Assembly: GCF_003473485.1 (NCBI RefSeq)
Contig: NC_053045.1
Location: 50,572,494 to 50,636,493, forward strand
Length of the DNA: 64,000 nucleotides
Source of the DNA: Medicago truncatula
Lineage: Eukaryota > Streptophyta > Magnoliopsida > Fabales > Fabaceae
Direction: 5' to 3'
Shown here: in pieces, positions 26,701 through 37,549 of the stretch
Numbering within the stretch: the first letter of the stretch is position 1
Layout: every line of letters starts with the position of its first letter
Translations under genes and position numbers: made by a program
The notes under the pieces: model-generated
The model's input: the letters and a program-made list of their open reading frames with translations, nothing else
Told to the model about the DNA's origin: nothing
Database searches by the model: none

Positions 26701-27845
26701 CCCTCCAAACTCACAAACAAAGCCTTAAGGTTGATTTATTGGGAATACCTTGGAGACAAAGACTATTTACGAGCTTGTGTACATTAGAGTTTTCAGGGTT
26801 GAAGGTAAGGTTAAGGTTATGACTATGAGCTATCTATAGTTGTTGTGGTATGAGAAAAAGTTCATTTTTCTGATATTTGTATGCCTCATTCAGGTCAACA
26901 TTGTTAACTTCTAGGATCTTCTAGAAAAAACAAACTTTGATATGATTTTCTATCCCACAACTTGGTAGATTGTGAATGTATTTCTAAATTCTAATTATGA
27001 GTGGACATGCTCACAATGCCTTATAACTTAAGAGTATTTAATTGTGAGATGTTTGTTGTAATATATTATCTGTACTGTTCCTTGGCTTAATGTCTCTCCT
27101 TTTATGGTGGTTGGCGAAAAGCAGGAAGGGGCAACAAAAGAAGACATTGAGCAGTTGTCAAAATTCAAATTCCAAAGAAAAAGCAACGAGAAGCTTGCTG
27201 ATAATACACAAGGACCTGTTGGAGGAATAATGATTGAATGTCAAGCTGATTCCCCAATTGAACACGTGCTTGCCGATGAGGATGCGGTATGTTGTAAATT
27301 TTTATTATGTGCATTTAAAACATTTTCTCTTGTTTCAGTGGACAGTGGTCCTTTTGCTCTCCAGCACTAATTATCATTTCAATATTCTGTGAAGGGAAAT
27401 CCACTTGATGCTCCAAAAACTGGCTTCATTTTAACCTATAATAACATAGTCATGTTTTGAGCACATTATTCATCTGGAGAATTATGTATATATTTTGGTT
27501 TTATTTTACTTCCATCCTTTTTTCTGAGTCTTTGTTCACTGCAGCCATTGCACTTCACATTGGGAGGAATTTGACATAATGATGCACACGAGAATAATAG
27601 TTATATGATAATCATTTGAAAAAATTAATCTGGTTTTATATTTTAATTTATTTATGTGCGGTAAACTGTAGGAGTGTTGCATCTGCCTTTCTGCCTATGA
27701 TGACGGGGCTGAACTAAGACAACTTCCTTGTGGTCACCATTTTCACTGTACCTGTGTGGACAAATGGCTGCACATCAATGCTACTTGCCCCCTCTGCAAG
27801 TATAACATCTTGAAAAGTAGCAGCCATGGTCAAGAGGAAGTGTAG
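21898..27845 (+). CDS. Multi-spanning RING-H2 E3 ubiquitin ligase
   Basis: Five exons join in frame: 21898-22424, 23637-23756, 24725-24857, 27125-27286 and 27672-27845, giving 371 aa. An Arg-rich N-terminus (residues 20-60) precedes hydrophobic segments at about 73-95, 105-124, 187-202 and 217-255. The RING-H2 finger at the C-terminus uses C316, C319, C334, H336, H339, C342, C353 and C356. It should transfer ubiquitin from an E2 to unknown substrates at a membrane. The match is to the family of Arabidopsis At1g12760/At1g63170. Intron 3 starts with GC (CAG|GCAAGT), keeps the frame and joins ADQ to EGATKEDI as in homologues; it is 2.3 kb and holds three foldback elements. Confidence 0.92.
23167..23358. 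mobile_element. hAT-like MITE in RING-H2 intron 1
   Basis: A 192-bp element starts CAGTGTTGTTAA and ends TTGACAACACTG, an imperfect terminal inverted repeat typical of hAT elements. Internal AGCGGCACT/GTAGCGGAATTTGAACAAA blocks are duplicated. The flanking 8-mers match at only five of eight positions, so the target duplication is eroded or misplaced. Confidence 0.5.
23762..23818. repeat. (TC)n(CA)n compound microsatellite
   Basis: A TC run, a CA run and degenerate CG/CA repeats begin six bases after the donor of RING-H2 intron 2. Such tracts are often length-variable. Confidence 0.85.
25188..25548. repeat. Foldback element A in RING-H2 intron 3
   Basis: The left arm (TTTTGGGAGTCTAGGAAGG, then AAGGGCTTTGG) is matched by a C/T-rich right arm (CCTCCCTTCCAAACTCC). 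GGGGGAACT and GGAGGAGGATTTTGG lie between. It is the first of three related elements in the same intron. Confidence 0.6.
25553..25922. repeat. Foldback element B in RING-H2 intron 3
   Basis: The left arm is CCCTGTTTGGGAGTTTAGG and the right arm CTACAAACTCCCAAACAC. The interior repeats GGGGGAACT and GGAGGGTTTTGG as in element A. It follows element A almost directly, head to tail. Confidence 0.65.
25999..26078. repeat. Tandem 33-34 bp repeat with T-runs
   Basis: Two full units and a third start of ATGTCAGTGACATT, a T run, then GAACAATAC are arranged head to tail inside RING-H2 intron 3. The short palindrome TGTCAGTGACA begins each unit. Confidence 0.8.
26343..26725. repeat. Foldback element C in RING-H2 intron 3
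   Basis: The left arm is TTGCTTTGTTTGCGAGTTTG and the right arm CCAAACTCACAAACAAAGC, with the same G-rich left and C-rich right flanks and the same GGGGGAACT core as A and B. All three share orientation and layout, so they belong to one MITE-like family. Confidence 0.65.
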
Positions 27846-30468
27846 AGAATGCCAGAGAAGTTTCTAGCAGCCCTGCTGGGGAATTTGCATGCTCTTGGTT
27901 GACAGTATAATAGGCCCAGCGTGTTAATATATACTTCAGTACAGGTCTCTTGGTTGTTGTTGCTGCAGCTGTGTGTTTATCTCATAGTGATAGTTATACT
28001 ATTCTTTGTTATGGTGGCTTTTAAGTGGTTGTGTATATCTGGTCATTGTACACCGGCAATAGTTTTCTTGGGGCAGTTAATATTTTTATCGCCTTCACCA
28101 TTATTGTTCTTGAGAGGTATACTTTGTATTGTATCTCAGTATACGGCTCGAGCATGGTCAATCCAACCTGCCTCGTTTCCTGTTGTAGCCTCTTGTATTA
28201 AAATCAAGGATATCTTTGTTACTGGTTTGGCTACTAGTTTTTTAAGGTTGCCATTAAAATCAAAATAATCAGTGTTAGAAGCTGAATCCATGGAAGAACT
28301 GGATATTTGTGGGCTTGAAAGTTGACAAATAACAGCTAAGGTTTTGCTTAATCACATGACAGTTCAGAATTTCAAATTTTGATTTTGCTTATGTCAGATG
28401 TTGACACATGACTGGAGTTCTGCATGTTCCAAATGGAATCCTATTAAGGTTTCAATGTCTCATGTATGTAGATTTTGGGCAAGATCCAAAGGTTTATGCT
28501 TTCATATTCTAAATTTTTTTTGAATGTTACATGGGACACCAATAAGTGATTGTGCGCCGAGCCGTTGAATTTCTCAGTTGTCTAAAAATAGTTCTCATTG
28601 AAGTTTAGTTCTTATTTATTCTTTTAAATTTCACTCCTCTATCTATTTCATGATTTAAGAATTGTTTCTTGCAGTTTTTTTATTTTTTATTTTATTGAAT
28701 CGACAAATGCAAGCAAACTTAGTTTAGATTTATCACATTGACTTTTTAAATCGTGATATTTCTTCCTGAACTCAAAGATCATGGAAGTTTTTCTATTCCA
28801 TGTGAGATGGGTGAAATGAGTTTTGAAAATGCTTTGTGTGATCTTGAGGTAGGTGAGTTGAAACCCACGAACAATACTTTGCAATTGGTGACCGTTCTTT
28901 CAAGTATCTTGCATGAATTTTAGAGGATGTTCCGATCAAAGGTAGGACATTTTTATTCATATCAACTGGTTTTGTGGTCCAATAATTAATAAGGTTAGTG
29001 TAGTAAAATGTGATGCCTTTTCACAATTTTATTGCATTTTTTAATCTATGTTAAAACAATAAACGACTCAAAATGGAGAGAATGATAATCAGAAATAAAT
29101 GGAAGCGTCACTTATCACAAGGGGTTTATACTTATTACACGGGGTGATCATTCAACCACTTTCACAAGCGGTTTATACTTATCATATGGGGTGAATCATT
29201 CAACCACTTTCGTTACAGTTCATGTTGATAACCTTAATATCAACGTTTACTTCTGACAAAAAAATAGACCCCTGTTAAAATTAAATACAGATTATGCAAA
29301 CCATACCTCTAATTGCATTCTTGTTTCATAATTTATTTTATTTTACTTTATTGTTTTGTTGATTAAGGTGATACAATTCGAGTATAAGAGGTCAAATTAT
29401 ATGTTTGTTTGTCTCTTAAATTTAGAAAATTAATATGACAGCAAAAATAAGTTGATTAGGAATGGTGATTTGCTATTTAATACTCATCCACTATTTTAAT
29501 CAGAATGCTAACAAAGATAAACGTGACAACACTCCTCAGCAAAAGATTCGGACGCACACAACCACTTGGATTTTGTTGCTTGGTAGGTAAGAGACTATAA
29601 GACAAACTTCAAGTTCTTGGAATCTAAGGATTTGGGATGGCCAAGCATAATAGACCATAAAAAAAGATTAATTGAAGTCAAGGTGTTTGTTACTCTCTCA
29701 ATTGGCACTATTGATGAAAGATCCTAAAACATGGTTATACTAATTTTGCTGAATTATGATCTTCCATCAAGCCACTTATTTCCTTCCCCTACCAGGTCTT
29801 TGCATCTCTAAGGTTAACATTTTTTTTATATGCAAATGTTGTTGATTTGTTAGGGAGAATAATTTGTTAACAACAAACATCAAACCCTAGACCTCCTATA
29901 TTATACTACTTTGTCATCATATTGACTTCACTAGACTACGTCTTCAATGACATCACCAAAATTAATATTCTTTTCATGAGTTGGAATCGAATTCGGTATA
30001 TTGGGATTTACAACACACACATGCGCATCAGCACGTCCACAAGACCGTATGGTCAAGATTAATATATTTCAAAAAGATGATAAATATCCCTATAATTAAA
30101 TCAGGTTTTAATCAAGGAGCTACTAATACTATGCAGTGAATACTTTCTTAATAGAGATCATATCAATGTAGAACTTCAAAACAAATTGTTATGGAAAATT
30201 GGTTTGGCCATAGAACCATCCCAAAATCGTAACATGAGTAACTTACAATATAAACCAACCAAATGATCAAGAATACAAATGCATTTAAGCCAATAATCGG
30301 TGGTTTTTCTCTACATATATATGTTAAAGCATTTATTCAATCTACAACAAATACACATCGAAAATTCACTGTTTTTTCTTTTTTGGGGAGTTCATGATAC
30401 CAATTACTATGTAGTTCAAATATTGTCCAACAATATGAAACAAGTACTATTCTCATTCATCCATTAAC
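27846..30468. other. RING-H2 3' UTR and gene-free spacer
   Basis: The first 300-450 bases after the stop are likely 3' UTR. A 115-codon frame at 27921-28268 lies in this UTR and is hydrophobic without family resemblance. The rest has no recognised gene and contains a short tandem duplication near 29.1 kb. Confidence 0.4.
29105..29215. repeat. Short tandem duplication, about 53 bp unit
   Basis: GGTTTATACTTATTACACGG and GGTTTATACTTATCATATGG start successive units, each running to ATTCAACCACTTTC. Only two copies are present. Confidence 0.6.
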
Positions 30469-31841
30469 CTAAGATGAACCGTTTGAGGTGTCAAAACTTT
30501 TCTTTCTAACCAAGAGACAAGTGATTTTTGAAGGATTGGAATTTGTGTTATCAAGACAACATACTAAGAAATCAGGCCTATGAAGTCCAACATGTAGCCT
30601 ATCCTTTCCCACAACCATTGCAGATGCATCAAGCAAAACATGCCAATAGTTCCTATGAGCCTCAGAAACCCAATGCATTGTCCCATTCACATCTGCCACA
30701 TAAGCAAATAGCCCTTTTGGACTAATCTTACATTTCCTCCTAAAATTTTGACTTAACTGAGACCCTCTAATCCTCAAATCAAGCCATGTCTTAGGTGCTA
30801 TGAGAACCCTGGATTCCTTAAAAGAAGCAAATTCTTTGATATAATCCTCTTGTTGTTCACCAAGAATAGTCATGTAGTAATTTCCCTTAACAAAAGGATA
30901 ACTTTCTCCCACCAACATCATAGCATCCTTGTAACTTGGAGTGAAAAGAACCAAATACTCATCATCAGGCAAACCACAATGTTTCAAAACCTTATTTTGA
31001 GCTTGAATTTCCGGTATCGAGATGAAACTTCCAGGAAAGGAGGATTTTTTGTTGAGAATATCAAGTAGTCTTGATGGCTCTAACTGTGTTCTATCCATCT
31101 CAGGAAGGTTGCTTCCAAAAGAAGGCGATCTTGGTGACTTTCTTCTATCATCTGACATTGGTAATTCCGAAGGCTCCTCATTGATGATAAAACTTGACAT
31201 GTCTATACCACTTCCATCTCCTTCAATTAGATTTGCATATTCAGGATACTTTGCTAGGACATATTCCTCTACATATTCCATTTCTTTCTGTGTGATTGGA
31301 CCTGACCATCTTAGGTCAATGTCGCGGATAGTTGATATTGCTTCAGCTATGATATGAGCAGGAATCACCACATTTGGCTTCTGTTTAGGTAGCAATTATA
31401 AGTTTATTGTTAGTTTCAAAACGGAACGTGTAAGTGTAACATTACGTGCATGTTTGGATTGATAGATAAGTGGACTACAACGATTTTGACAAACGCTACG
31501 AAAATAACACTGCCACTATGATTTTGCCAAACTCTATTCCACTTTCAGGAAAACTGAGTTTAGAAATTACCTTCATGACCAAACTGTTTGACTTGGTATT
31601 CTCTGCTATTAATTTGTGTATAGGACCAACAGGAACTTTCTTAGTGGCCTTAACTTCATCTTCTACCGTTTCCTGATATATTGCCTAACATAATATAGTT
31701 TACAATGATTCAAGAATTAGCAGATGAAAATTCAAATAGAACTAGCAAGTAGAAACAAACATGAATTGAATAGGCTAATATTGCTTTGAATTATGATTTC
31801 CTTACCTCAGATCCTCCAAGACCCTCTCCGTTTTTTCCCAT
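30469..31841 (-). CDS. PLP-transferase-fold protein (MoCo-sulfurase-like), lysine missing
   Basis: Three exons on the minus strand join in phase 0: 31841-31806, 31672-31571 and 31380-30469, giving 349 aa starting MGKNGEGLGGSEE. Residues 47-100 form a conserved-looking block (IPAHIIAEAISTI, WSGPIT, VLAKYPEYA), then a Ser-rich linker. Residues about 167-340 resemble the core of fold-type-I PLP enzymes of the NifS/MoCo-sulfurase group, including LFTPSYKDAMMLVGESYPF (190-208) and HVLLDAS (293-299), where D297 would face the pyridine nitrogen. Where sulfurases carry the PLP lysine (SFYK), this protein reads CCLDNT (320-325), so a normal Schiff base looks impossible. The family match is from memory; function is unknown and probably non-catalytic. 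A TATA-like CATAAAAG lies about 110 bases upstream on the same strand. Confidence 0.75.
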
Positions 31842-33327
31842 GTTAATATTTGTCTTCAATCTTCACCACTTAAAGAAATTAAAGATATTGGTTTTTTAGT
31901 GTTTAACACTTTGGAAAATCTCAAGCAGAAAGATGCCAAAGAAAATCACAGGTCTTTTATGCCTTAACCATAGATTAAGTGATTGATAAAGATCCTATGG
32001 ACTTAACCATGGTTTGCACATTATTATCTAGAGTTAAAGATTTGTATCTATTATTGGTTTTCAGACTAAAAAAATAGAATATATAAACTTGGTTTCTATT
32101 TCTAACTCTTTCAATTAATTTATGTATAGATAAGTTTAAAGAACACGTTAGAAGAAGAGTTTTGAGGTGAAACTTTCCATTGCCAACGGCATCACCATAT
32201 TTTTTATATTTTAGATGGAAAATGACCATTTCTTAGTTTAGTATTGGTGGAAAGTCAACACAACACGTACATGGCTACATGTCTTGTTTCAAGGTAACTG
32301 TGTGACTGAATCTTTTTGCTTAGTATTAGATTAGAGTTAATTATTTCAATTTTTCTTAATCACTAGAAAAGCTGTTTGAAAAACACTTTGTTGCACTTTT
32401 GTCTGCTAGACATTGAAAAAAACCTGAACATAATTTGTTTGGTAAAAACTGCATGCATATGCACAATGAAATTAAATTTAAAAGTAAACTAATTCAGATT
32501 TCAGAGATCACATTCAAAAAGTATTGACCGACTTTATTGTTGATTAATATCTGTCGAGGATCTAACTGACCACTTTTAGTAAGGTCTCAATCTACAAAGC
32601 TTAAACACAAGACCTTATCTAAAAATCTGAGTTAGTTTCACTCTTATTTTTTGGTATGAAAAACCAGTGCTACTATAATTGAGTGGTATAATATATAATT
32701 GAAAATTTGAAGGAAGATTTGTGAGAATATTCTCCGTCTCTCACGCTACATGTTGAGCGCACAATCCAAAAAGAGCTCTATATTATTTCCAATGAAGTAG
32801 TAATGTATATTATTGAATAGATAATTAGATATGCCCTTCCTTAGTTGTGTTCCTCACTACACCAATAATAACAATCTTTCTATATTAATTCTGAAACTTA
32901 TTTTCCACACTAATATATCTTTGTTAGTTATGAGGACTAATGAGGTGATTAGGCCGTTTAGAGAAGGACAAGGATCTAAAAACAACAAATGCTTTAACAC
33001 AATGCTCTCCCTTGAAAACTGAAATGGACTGAATAGGGTTTTTAATAGAAATTTTAAATTAAACTTGATTAGTTCTCTTAGAGCTTTTTTTACTCCATAA
33101 GTAACATCTTTTTCGAGCAACTCTTGCATAGACACAACTTCAAATAAAATTATTTGGGCACACACAAATGATAAAAAAAAATTAAAAATAATATTAAATG
33201 ATATGACTAAATATTTCTCTTTTAACTTTTGCATTTATGATTGTCCCAAATACTTTTAATTTTAATTTGAGGTTGTCCAAAGTGAGTATTTCTCCATCTT
33301 CTATTTGATAGCAATAATAACAACGAT
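31842..33327. other. Spacer with presumed promoter of the PLP-fold gene
   Basis: AT-rich sequence without a recognised gene. Frames of 84-125 codons on the minus strand lack family resemblance and are rejected. Confidence 0.4.
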
Positions 33328-33464
33328 GTCTTGTAAGTGTAGCTCAGTTGGTAGCTATCAGAGATAATTTATATAGGGGTCGGAGTTCGAACCCCACATT
33401 CTCCACTTCTTCACACATAATGTGTGTGAATTTAACCACTAAACTACTTAAAAAAAAAAAAAAA
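33328..33464 (+). mobile_element. tRNA-derived SINE with 16-bp TSD
   Basis: The head has an A box (GTAGCTCAGTTGG) and a B box (GAGTTCGAACCCC) from a tRNA ancestor, then CACTTCTTCACA, ACCACTAAACTAC and an A tail. CAATAATAACAACGAT at 33312-33327 and CAATAATAACAATGAT at 33465-33480 form a 16-bp duplication with one mismatch. It has no coding capacity and would have moved with LINE machinery. Confidence 0.85.
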
Positions 33465-34025
33465 AACAATAATAACAATGATACAATTTCTCACATTCCA
33501 CACAAACTTGAGTCACTTGTGACATTAGGTGGTCGTGTTAACTAAATGTTGCATTTATTGCATTCAATTTGCAATATATAAACCAATGATCAATAGTTGC
33601 TTATCATAGCCTAATTCATTAAACGACAAAAAATTATTGAGTCATCATATATTATGGTACTTAAATTTGAAAGAGATTCATCAACAACCAGCTATGCATC
33701 TTCCAACTTGCTCATCATGACCAAACAACCAAAAGAGAAAATTTGACAATAAACCAAACTTAAGGACGCATGTCAGCACCAAAAGAAAAAGATTCATATG
33801 AACATATCTTTCTATACAAGAAAGACACATTTTTCAACCAGCAATATAAAATTTAGGTAACAAAAAAGTGAAACTTGTAACAAAAGCAAAAACATCCCTT
33901 CCTCTCTACTCAACAAGGTGCACATAAGAATATCTATTATCATCATCAAAAGCACACAACACCATAAGAAATACATAATGTAACAACATTGGTGCACTAA
34001 AGAAAGAGAAAAAAAAATATCCAAG

Positions 34026-34922
34026 ATGCCCCCTGATATACTTCATATTCGTCCTCTTGTTCAATTTTCACCTCCACACACAACTCAAGTAAAAGAAAAT
34101 CAACCTTCTATATTTCACAAATATCAAAAAGTAACAAAAAGGATGAATCTCACAAAAAAGAAACTCATCCCTATCCTTGTTTTGTTCCTCTCAACCATAT
34201 CAATCTTTAGAATTCTTAGTCTCAATATTAAAACTACTTCTACACCTTTTTCCACCTACAACAAAATTATTGCATCACATACACATGAATCCTCCAACAT
34301 TACAACCACTTTCAAAGAGAAAGAATTCAAAGTTTTATCAAATTTAATTGCTCTTAAATCACCTTGCAACCTTCTCATATTTGGTTTTCAACCACAATTC
34401 CTTATCCTCTCATCAATGAATGAAGCAGGCAACACCATCTTTCTCGACGATAACCACGACAAAACAACAACAAGAAAGGTAACAACTAACTTCAACAACA
34501 CTCAAATATACAACTTCAACTATAATGTACCAACAAAAGAAGCTTATAAACTACTCAAACATGCAAGAAACAATCCAGCATGTACACCAAACTCAAGACA
34601 CCTTCAAACATCAAAATGTAAACTTGCATTGAAAAATTTGCCTGCAATAGTATATGAGAAGAATTGGGATGTCATAGTGGTCGATGGACCGAGTGGCCTT
34701 TCGACCGAGTCACCTGGTAGAATGGCATCCATTTACACTGCTAGTGTTCTAGCTAGAGGTGGGAATGGTTCAGATGTACTTGTACATGATGTAGATCGAA
34801 TGATAGAAAAATGGTTTTCTTGGGAGTTTCTTTGTGATGAGAATTTGTTGTATTCTAAAGGGAAATTATGGCATTTCAGAATTAGAGGTCATTTAAATTC
34901 CACTACATTCTGCCCTGTGTAA
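34026..34922 (+). CDS. DUF579 (IRX15/GXM family) xylan-related protein
   Basis: A single exon encodes 298 aa from the first ATG. A second in-frame ATG at 34143 gives 259 aa, beginning just before the membrane anchor, and cannot be excluded. The segment KLIPILVLFLSTISIFRIL (about residues 46-64) is a type II signal anchor, placing the rest in the Golgi lumen. Family blocks follow: SPCNLLIFGF (SAM-site-like), NTIFLDD, KCKLALKNLP, WDVIVVDGPSG, then PGRMASIYTASVLARG, and a C-terminus NSTTFCPV as in IRX15-like members. The family contains glucuronoxylan 4-O-methyltransferases and IRX15 proteins acting on xylan in secondary walls. Which branch this belongs to is uncertain; the poorly conserved stretch after FLDD looks divergent. 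Confidence 0.88.
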   Translation: MPPDILHIRPLVQFSPPHTTQVKENQPSIFHKYQKVTKRMNLTKKKLIPILVLFLSTISIFRILSLNIKTTSTPFSTYNKIIASHTHESSNITTTFKEKEFKVLSNLIALKSPCNLLIFGFQPQFLILSSMNEAGNTIFLDDNHDKTTTRKVTTNFNNTQIYNFNYNVPTKEAYKLLKHARNNPACTPNSRHLQTSKCKLALKNLPAIVYEKNWDVIVVDGPSGLSTESPGRMASIYTASVLARGGNGSDVLVHDVDRMIEKWFSWEFLCDENLLYSKGKLWHFRIRGHLNSTTFCPV

Positions 34923-35968
34923 GTACATAGAAAAGTATAGTAGTATTAAAGTATTGCTTAATTTAGAAATTTCCATCTTGAAGGTGGTGCCATTATGTAA
35001 GTATATATAGTTCAATTTCAATGTCATGACAGTTTTGTACAAACAAGCGTAATACAATTACAATGACTTACATGATCTAACTTTGATGAAAATAGTACTA
35101 ATTAATCACGGATTATTGAAGGATATGAAATAATAATAGTAATAATCATGAGTGACAAGTTAATGATATATAATATAATATTTGTAGATGAATCAAGAAT
35201 TGTAAACCTTGGAACTTTGAATGACCGATCAAGGTAGAGTGTGAGGAGCTCGTTATGTTTGGTCACCAGACAAATGTAGCGTGTAAGTGCACATACAAAT
35301 AGACATTTTTTTTAATAATAAAAAAATATTTTTTTTTTAACATTTTAGAGATCATAAATGTTTAAGCACTATATACAAGTGAATACAAAAGATTTTCAAC
35401 CGCAGTGAATCCGTTAATCACTCCCTCCTTAGTTACTGATCGATCAGTTAACTTGTCACTCATGTGTTGCTTTCGCAAAATCACATCATTATGTTCTTTC
35501 GTGTATGTTTCTTTGAGGCTCTATATACACACAAAAATTACAGTTAGGTTCCCACACGTTACTTGAACACATGAATAATTTATCAACAAAATACCGAAAC
35601 TAATTTGTAAGAGCAATTCTTTATTTTGTACGCAACTATTGATCAAGTTGTTCCATTGAAAATAGAAACATGTTCCAAAGCAATACATTTCATGTTGAAA
35701 ATTTTGCTAAATTCCAGAAATTTGCTATTTTGGCCCCTGCAACACAGGGTCATCACTCGGCTAGGCGATTTTTGTGGTTAAAAGTGCACCGGGAAATAAC
35801 ACCCGATGGTTATTTCGCAGAAATTATGAGCAATTGGGGGGTCAAAGAAGCAAGCTTCTGAATTTCATGCATTTCACTAGCCCATTTATCCAACAGAGCA
35901 GTCCACTTTGAGTGACCAGTTCAGTGATATCATACTTCAATGTATAAGAGAGAAGAAAAAAAAAATTA
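34923..35968. other. Gene-free spacer
   Basis: Probable DUF579 3' UTR followed by AT-rich DNA. A 63-codon frame near 35670 contains no known domain. Confidence 0.4.
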
Positions 35969-36394
35969 GTAATTTACTTTTCCCACCCTATTGCCTTCTC
36001 GCGCGCCCTGTAAAATTTTCAAAAATACCCCTTTGCAGTCCGGATTACGTAATCCGGATTGCATTAGCACCATGAAAAAAAGGGTCTACATGTTGGAATT
36101 TTGGATTTTGAGGGTGGAGTCTCATAAGAAGTCTCTTTTAAAGGAGTCTTGATCATAAAAATACAATGATGAAAGCTAGGAAGATTAATATTGTCCTTAA
36201 AATGACTATCAATATTACAAACATGCTCAGAATTGGTGCTGGTGCTATCCGGATTACATAATCCGTAACTCATTTTTTCACCCTTTAACAAAGGAAAACA
36301 CTATTCTGGATTATAAAATCCGGAAACTTCAAGGGTATTTTTGGAAAAATATAGGGCGCGCGAGGAAAGGCATAGAATGGGAAAAGTAAATCTC
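35969..36394. mobile_element. Mutator-like foldback MITE, 9-bp TSD
   Basis: The 426-bp element has long inverted arms: TTTACTTTTCCCA and CTCGCGCGCCCT on the left, AGGGCGCGCGAG and TGGGAAAAGTAAA on the right. The 9-bp direct repeat AAAAAATTA flanks it at 35960-35968 and 36395-36403. The interior contains CGGATTACGTAATCCG and related palindromes. A 75-codon minus frame inside is not a credible gene. Confidence 0.8.
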
Positions 36395-36970
36395 AAAAAA
36401 TTATTGTTATAGTTCTAGTGTAAGGTGGTATCTTCTTCTTGTGCATCTCAGTTTGAGTAATAGTGTAAAAAGTTTTATAGGTGAATCCAAATTAATATCA
36501 TATGGTTTTGTAGCCGTAAAATTTATTTTAAATGAATCGATTTTGTGAAATTGACGATGGTTAAATATGAATTAATATTGAATGTAGAATAACTTAAAGA
36601 TTAATTGAACGTTAAATTTGAAATTTCTAAATTCAGGTTTTAAGTTTTAATCATATCTTTCTTAAAAAAAAAAAAAAACATATCTAGAATCAAAAGAAAG
36701 TCTAGTCAAGAATAGCTACCAGTGAAAAAGAAAAAGAAAAAACTGTATGATGCATGTGTAAATTTTATGCGAGAAAAGTTTCATTACACTCTAAGTATAA
36801 TATATAGAAAAGCTTATACCAAAAAAATATAGAAAAGTTAATATATTTTCTTTTTTTTTAAGAGAAGTTATTATATTTTCAAATATTCAAAAATGTAAGT
36901 TCATTGATCCTCCCCCTGCTCTGCTGCCATCGTCTCTTGCGCCCATGATGTTCGTCTTGAGTGGAGCTGC

Positions 36971-37549
36971 TTGCTAAAGGTGAAATTCACACAACCAAAT
37001 TCGGGCAGCAACTTCTCATGGACGAAACCTTCAAATGGTACGATCAAGTGCGACGTGGATACCAATATTTTCATTAACAATTCAACCTTAGGGTATGGTA
37101 TGTGCTTTAGAGATTCATTGGGGCAATTTTTACTTGGTAAATCAAATTACTTGCGAATTTTCGCTATTGTTCTTGAAGTGGAAACCATTGGATTGCTAGA
37201 AGCTATAAAGATGGCAATTTTCAATGGTATGCATGAAGTTATATTTGAACGGACACTAGATCTTTAGTAAATGCACTATACACTACTACTACTCCCTTCA
37301 ATGAATTTAAAAACCTTGTGATTCCATGTAAAAATATCGATAACTAATCACAATTTTGTGGTGCCGTTTTTTAACATACAAGTAAATAAGGTTGCTCGTA
37401 ATATTGCTAGAGCTGCCTTATCTCATCTTCTCTCCTATATTTTTTTATCCCTCACTCGCTTTGTAAAACTTACAAATAAAATATCCATTTTCATGCCTCA
37501 CTCACGTCGTAAATTACAATGTTTTAAACCTCTTATTAAAAATATTTGA
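36971..37549 (+). pseudogene. LINE-type RNase H-like (RVT_3) fragment
   Basis: The first frame reads FSWTKPSNGTIKCDVDTNIF, GYGMCFRDSLGQF and EAIKMAIFNG, the pattern of the RNase H-like domain at the end of plant LINE polyproteins and related domesticated genes. After stops the homology resumes in shifted frames (KVARNIARAALSH near 37380-37430). It is a decayed retrotransposon fragment, with no reverse transcriptase seen nearby. Confidence 0.65.

Noticed and set aside
27921-28268. 115-codon plus frame
   Set aside because: Lies in the RING-H2 3' UTR and has no recognisable features beyond hydrophobicity.
32857-33234. 125-codon minus frame
   Set aside because: Very AT-rich, Phe/Ile/Leu-dominated, no motif or promoter; probably chance.
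33328-33464. Functional tRNA gene
   Set aside because: A and B boxes are present but no cloverleaf forms; A tail and target duplication identify a SINE.
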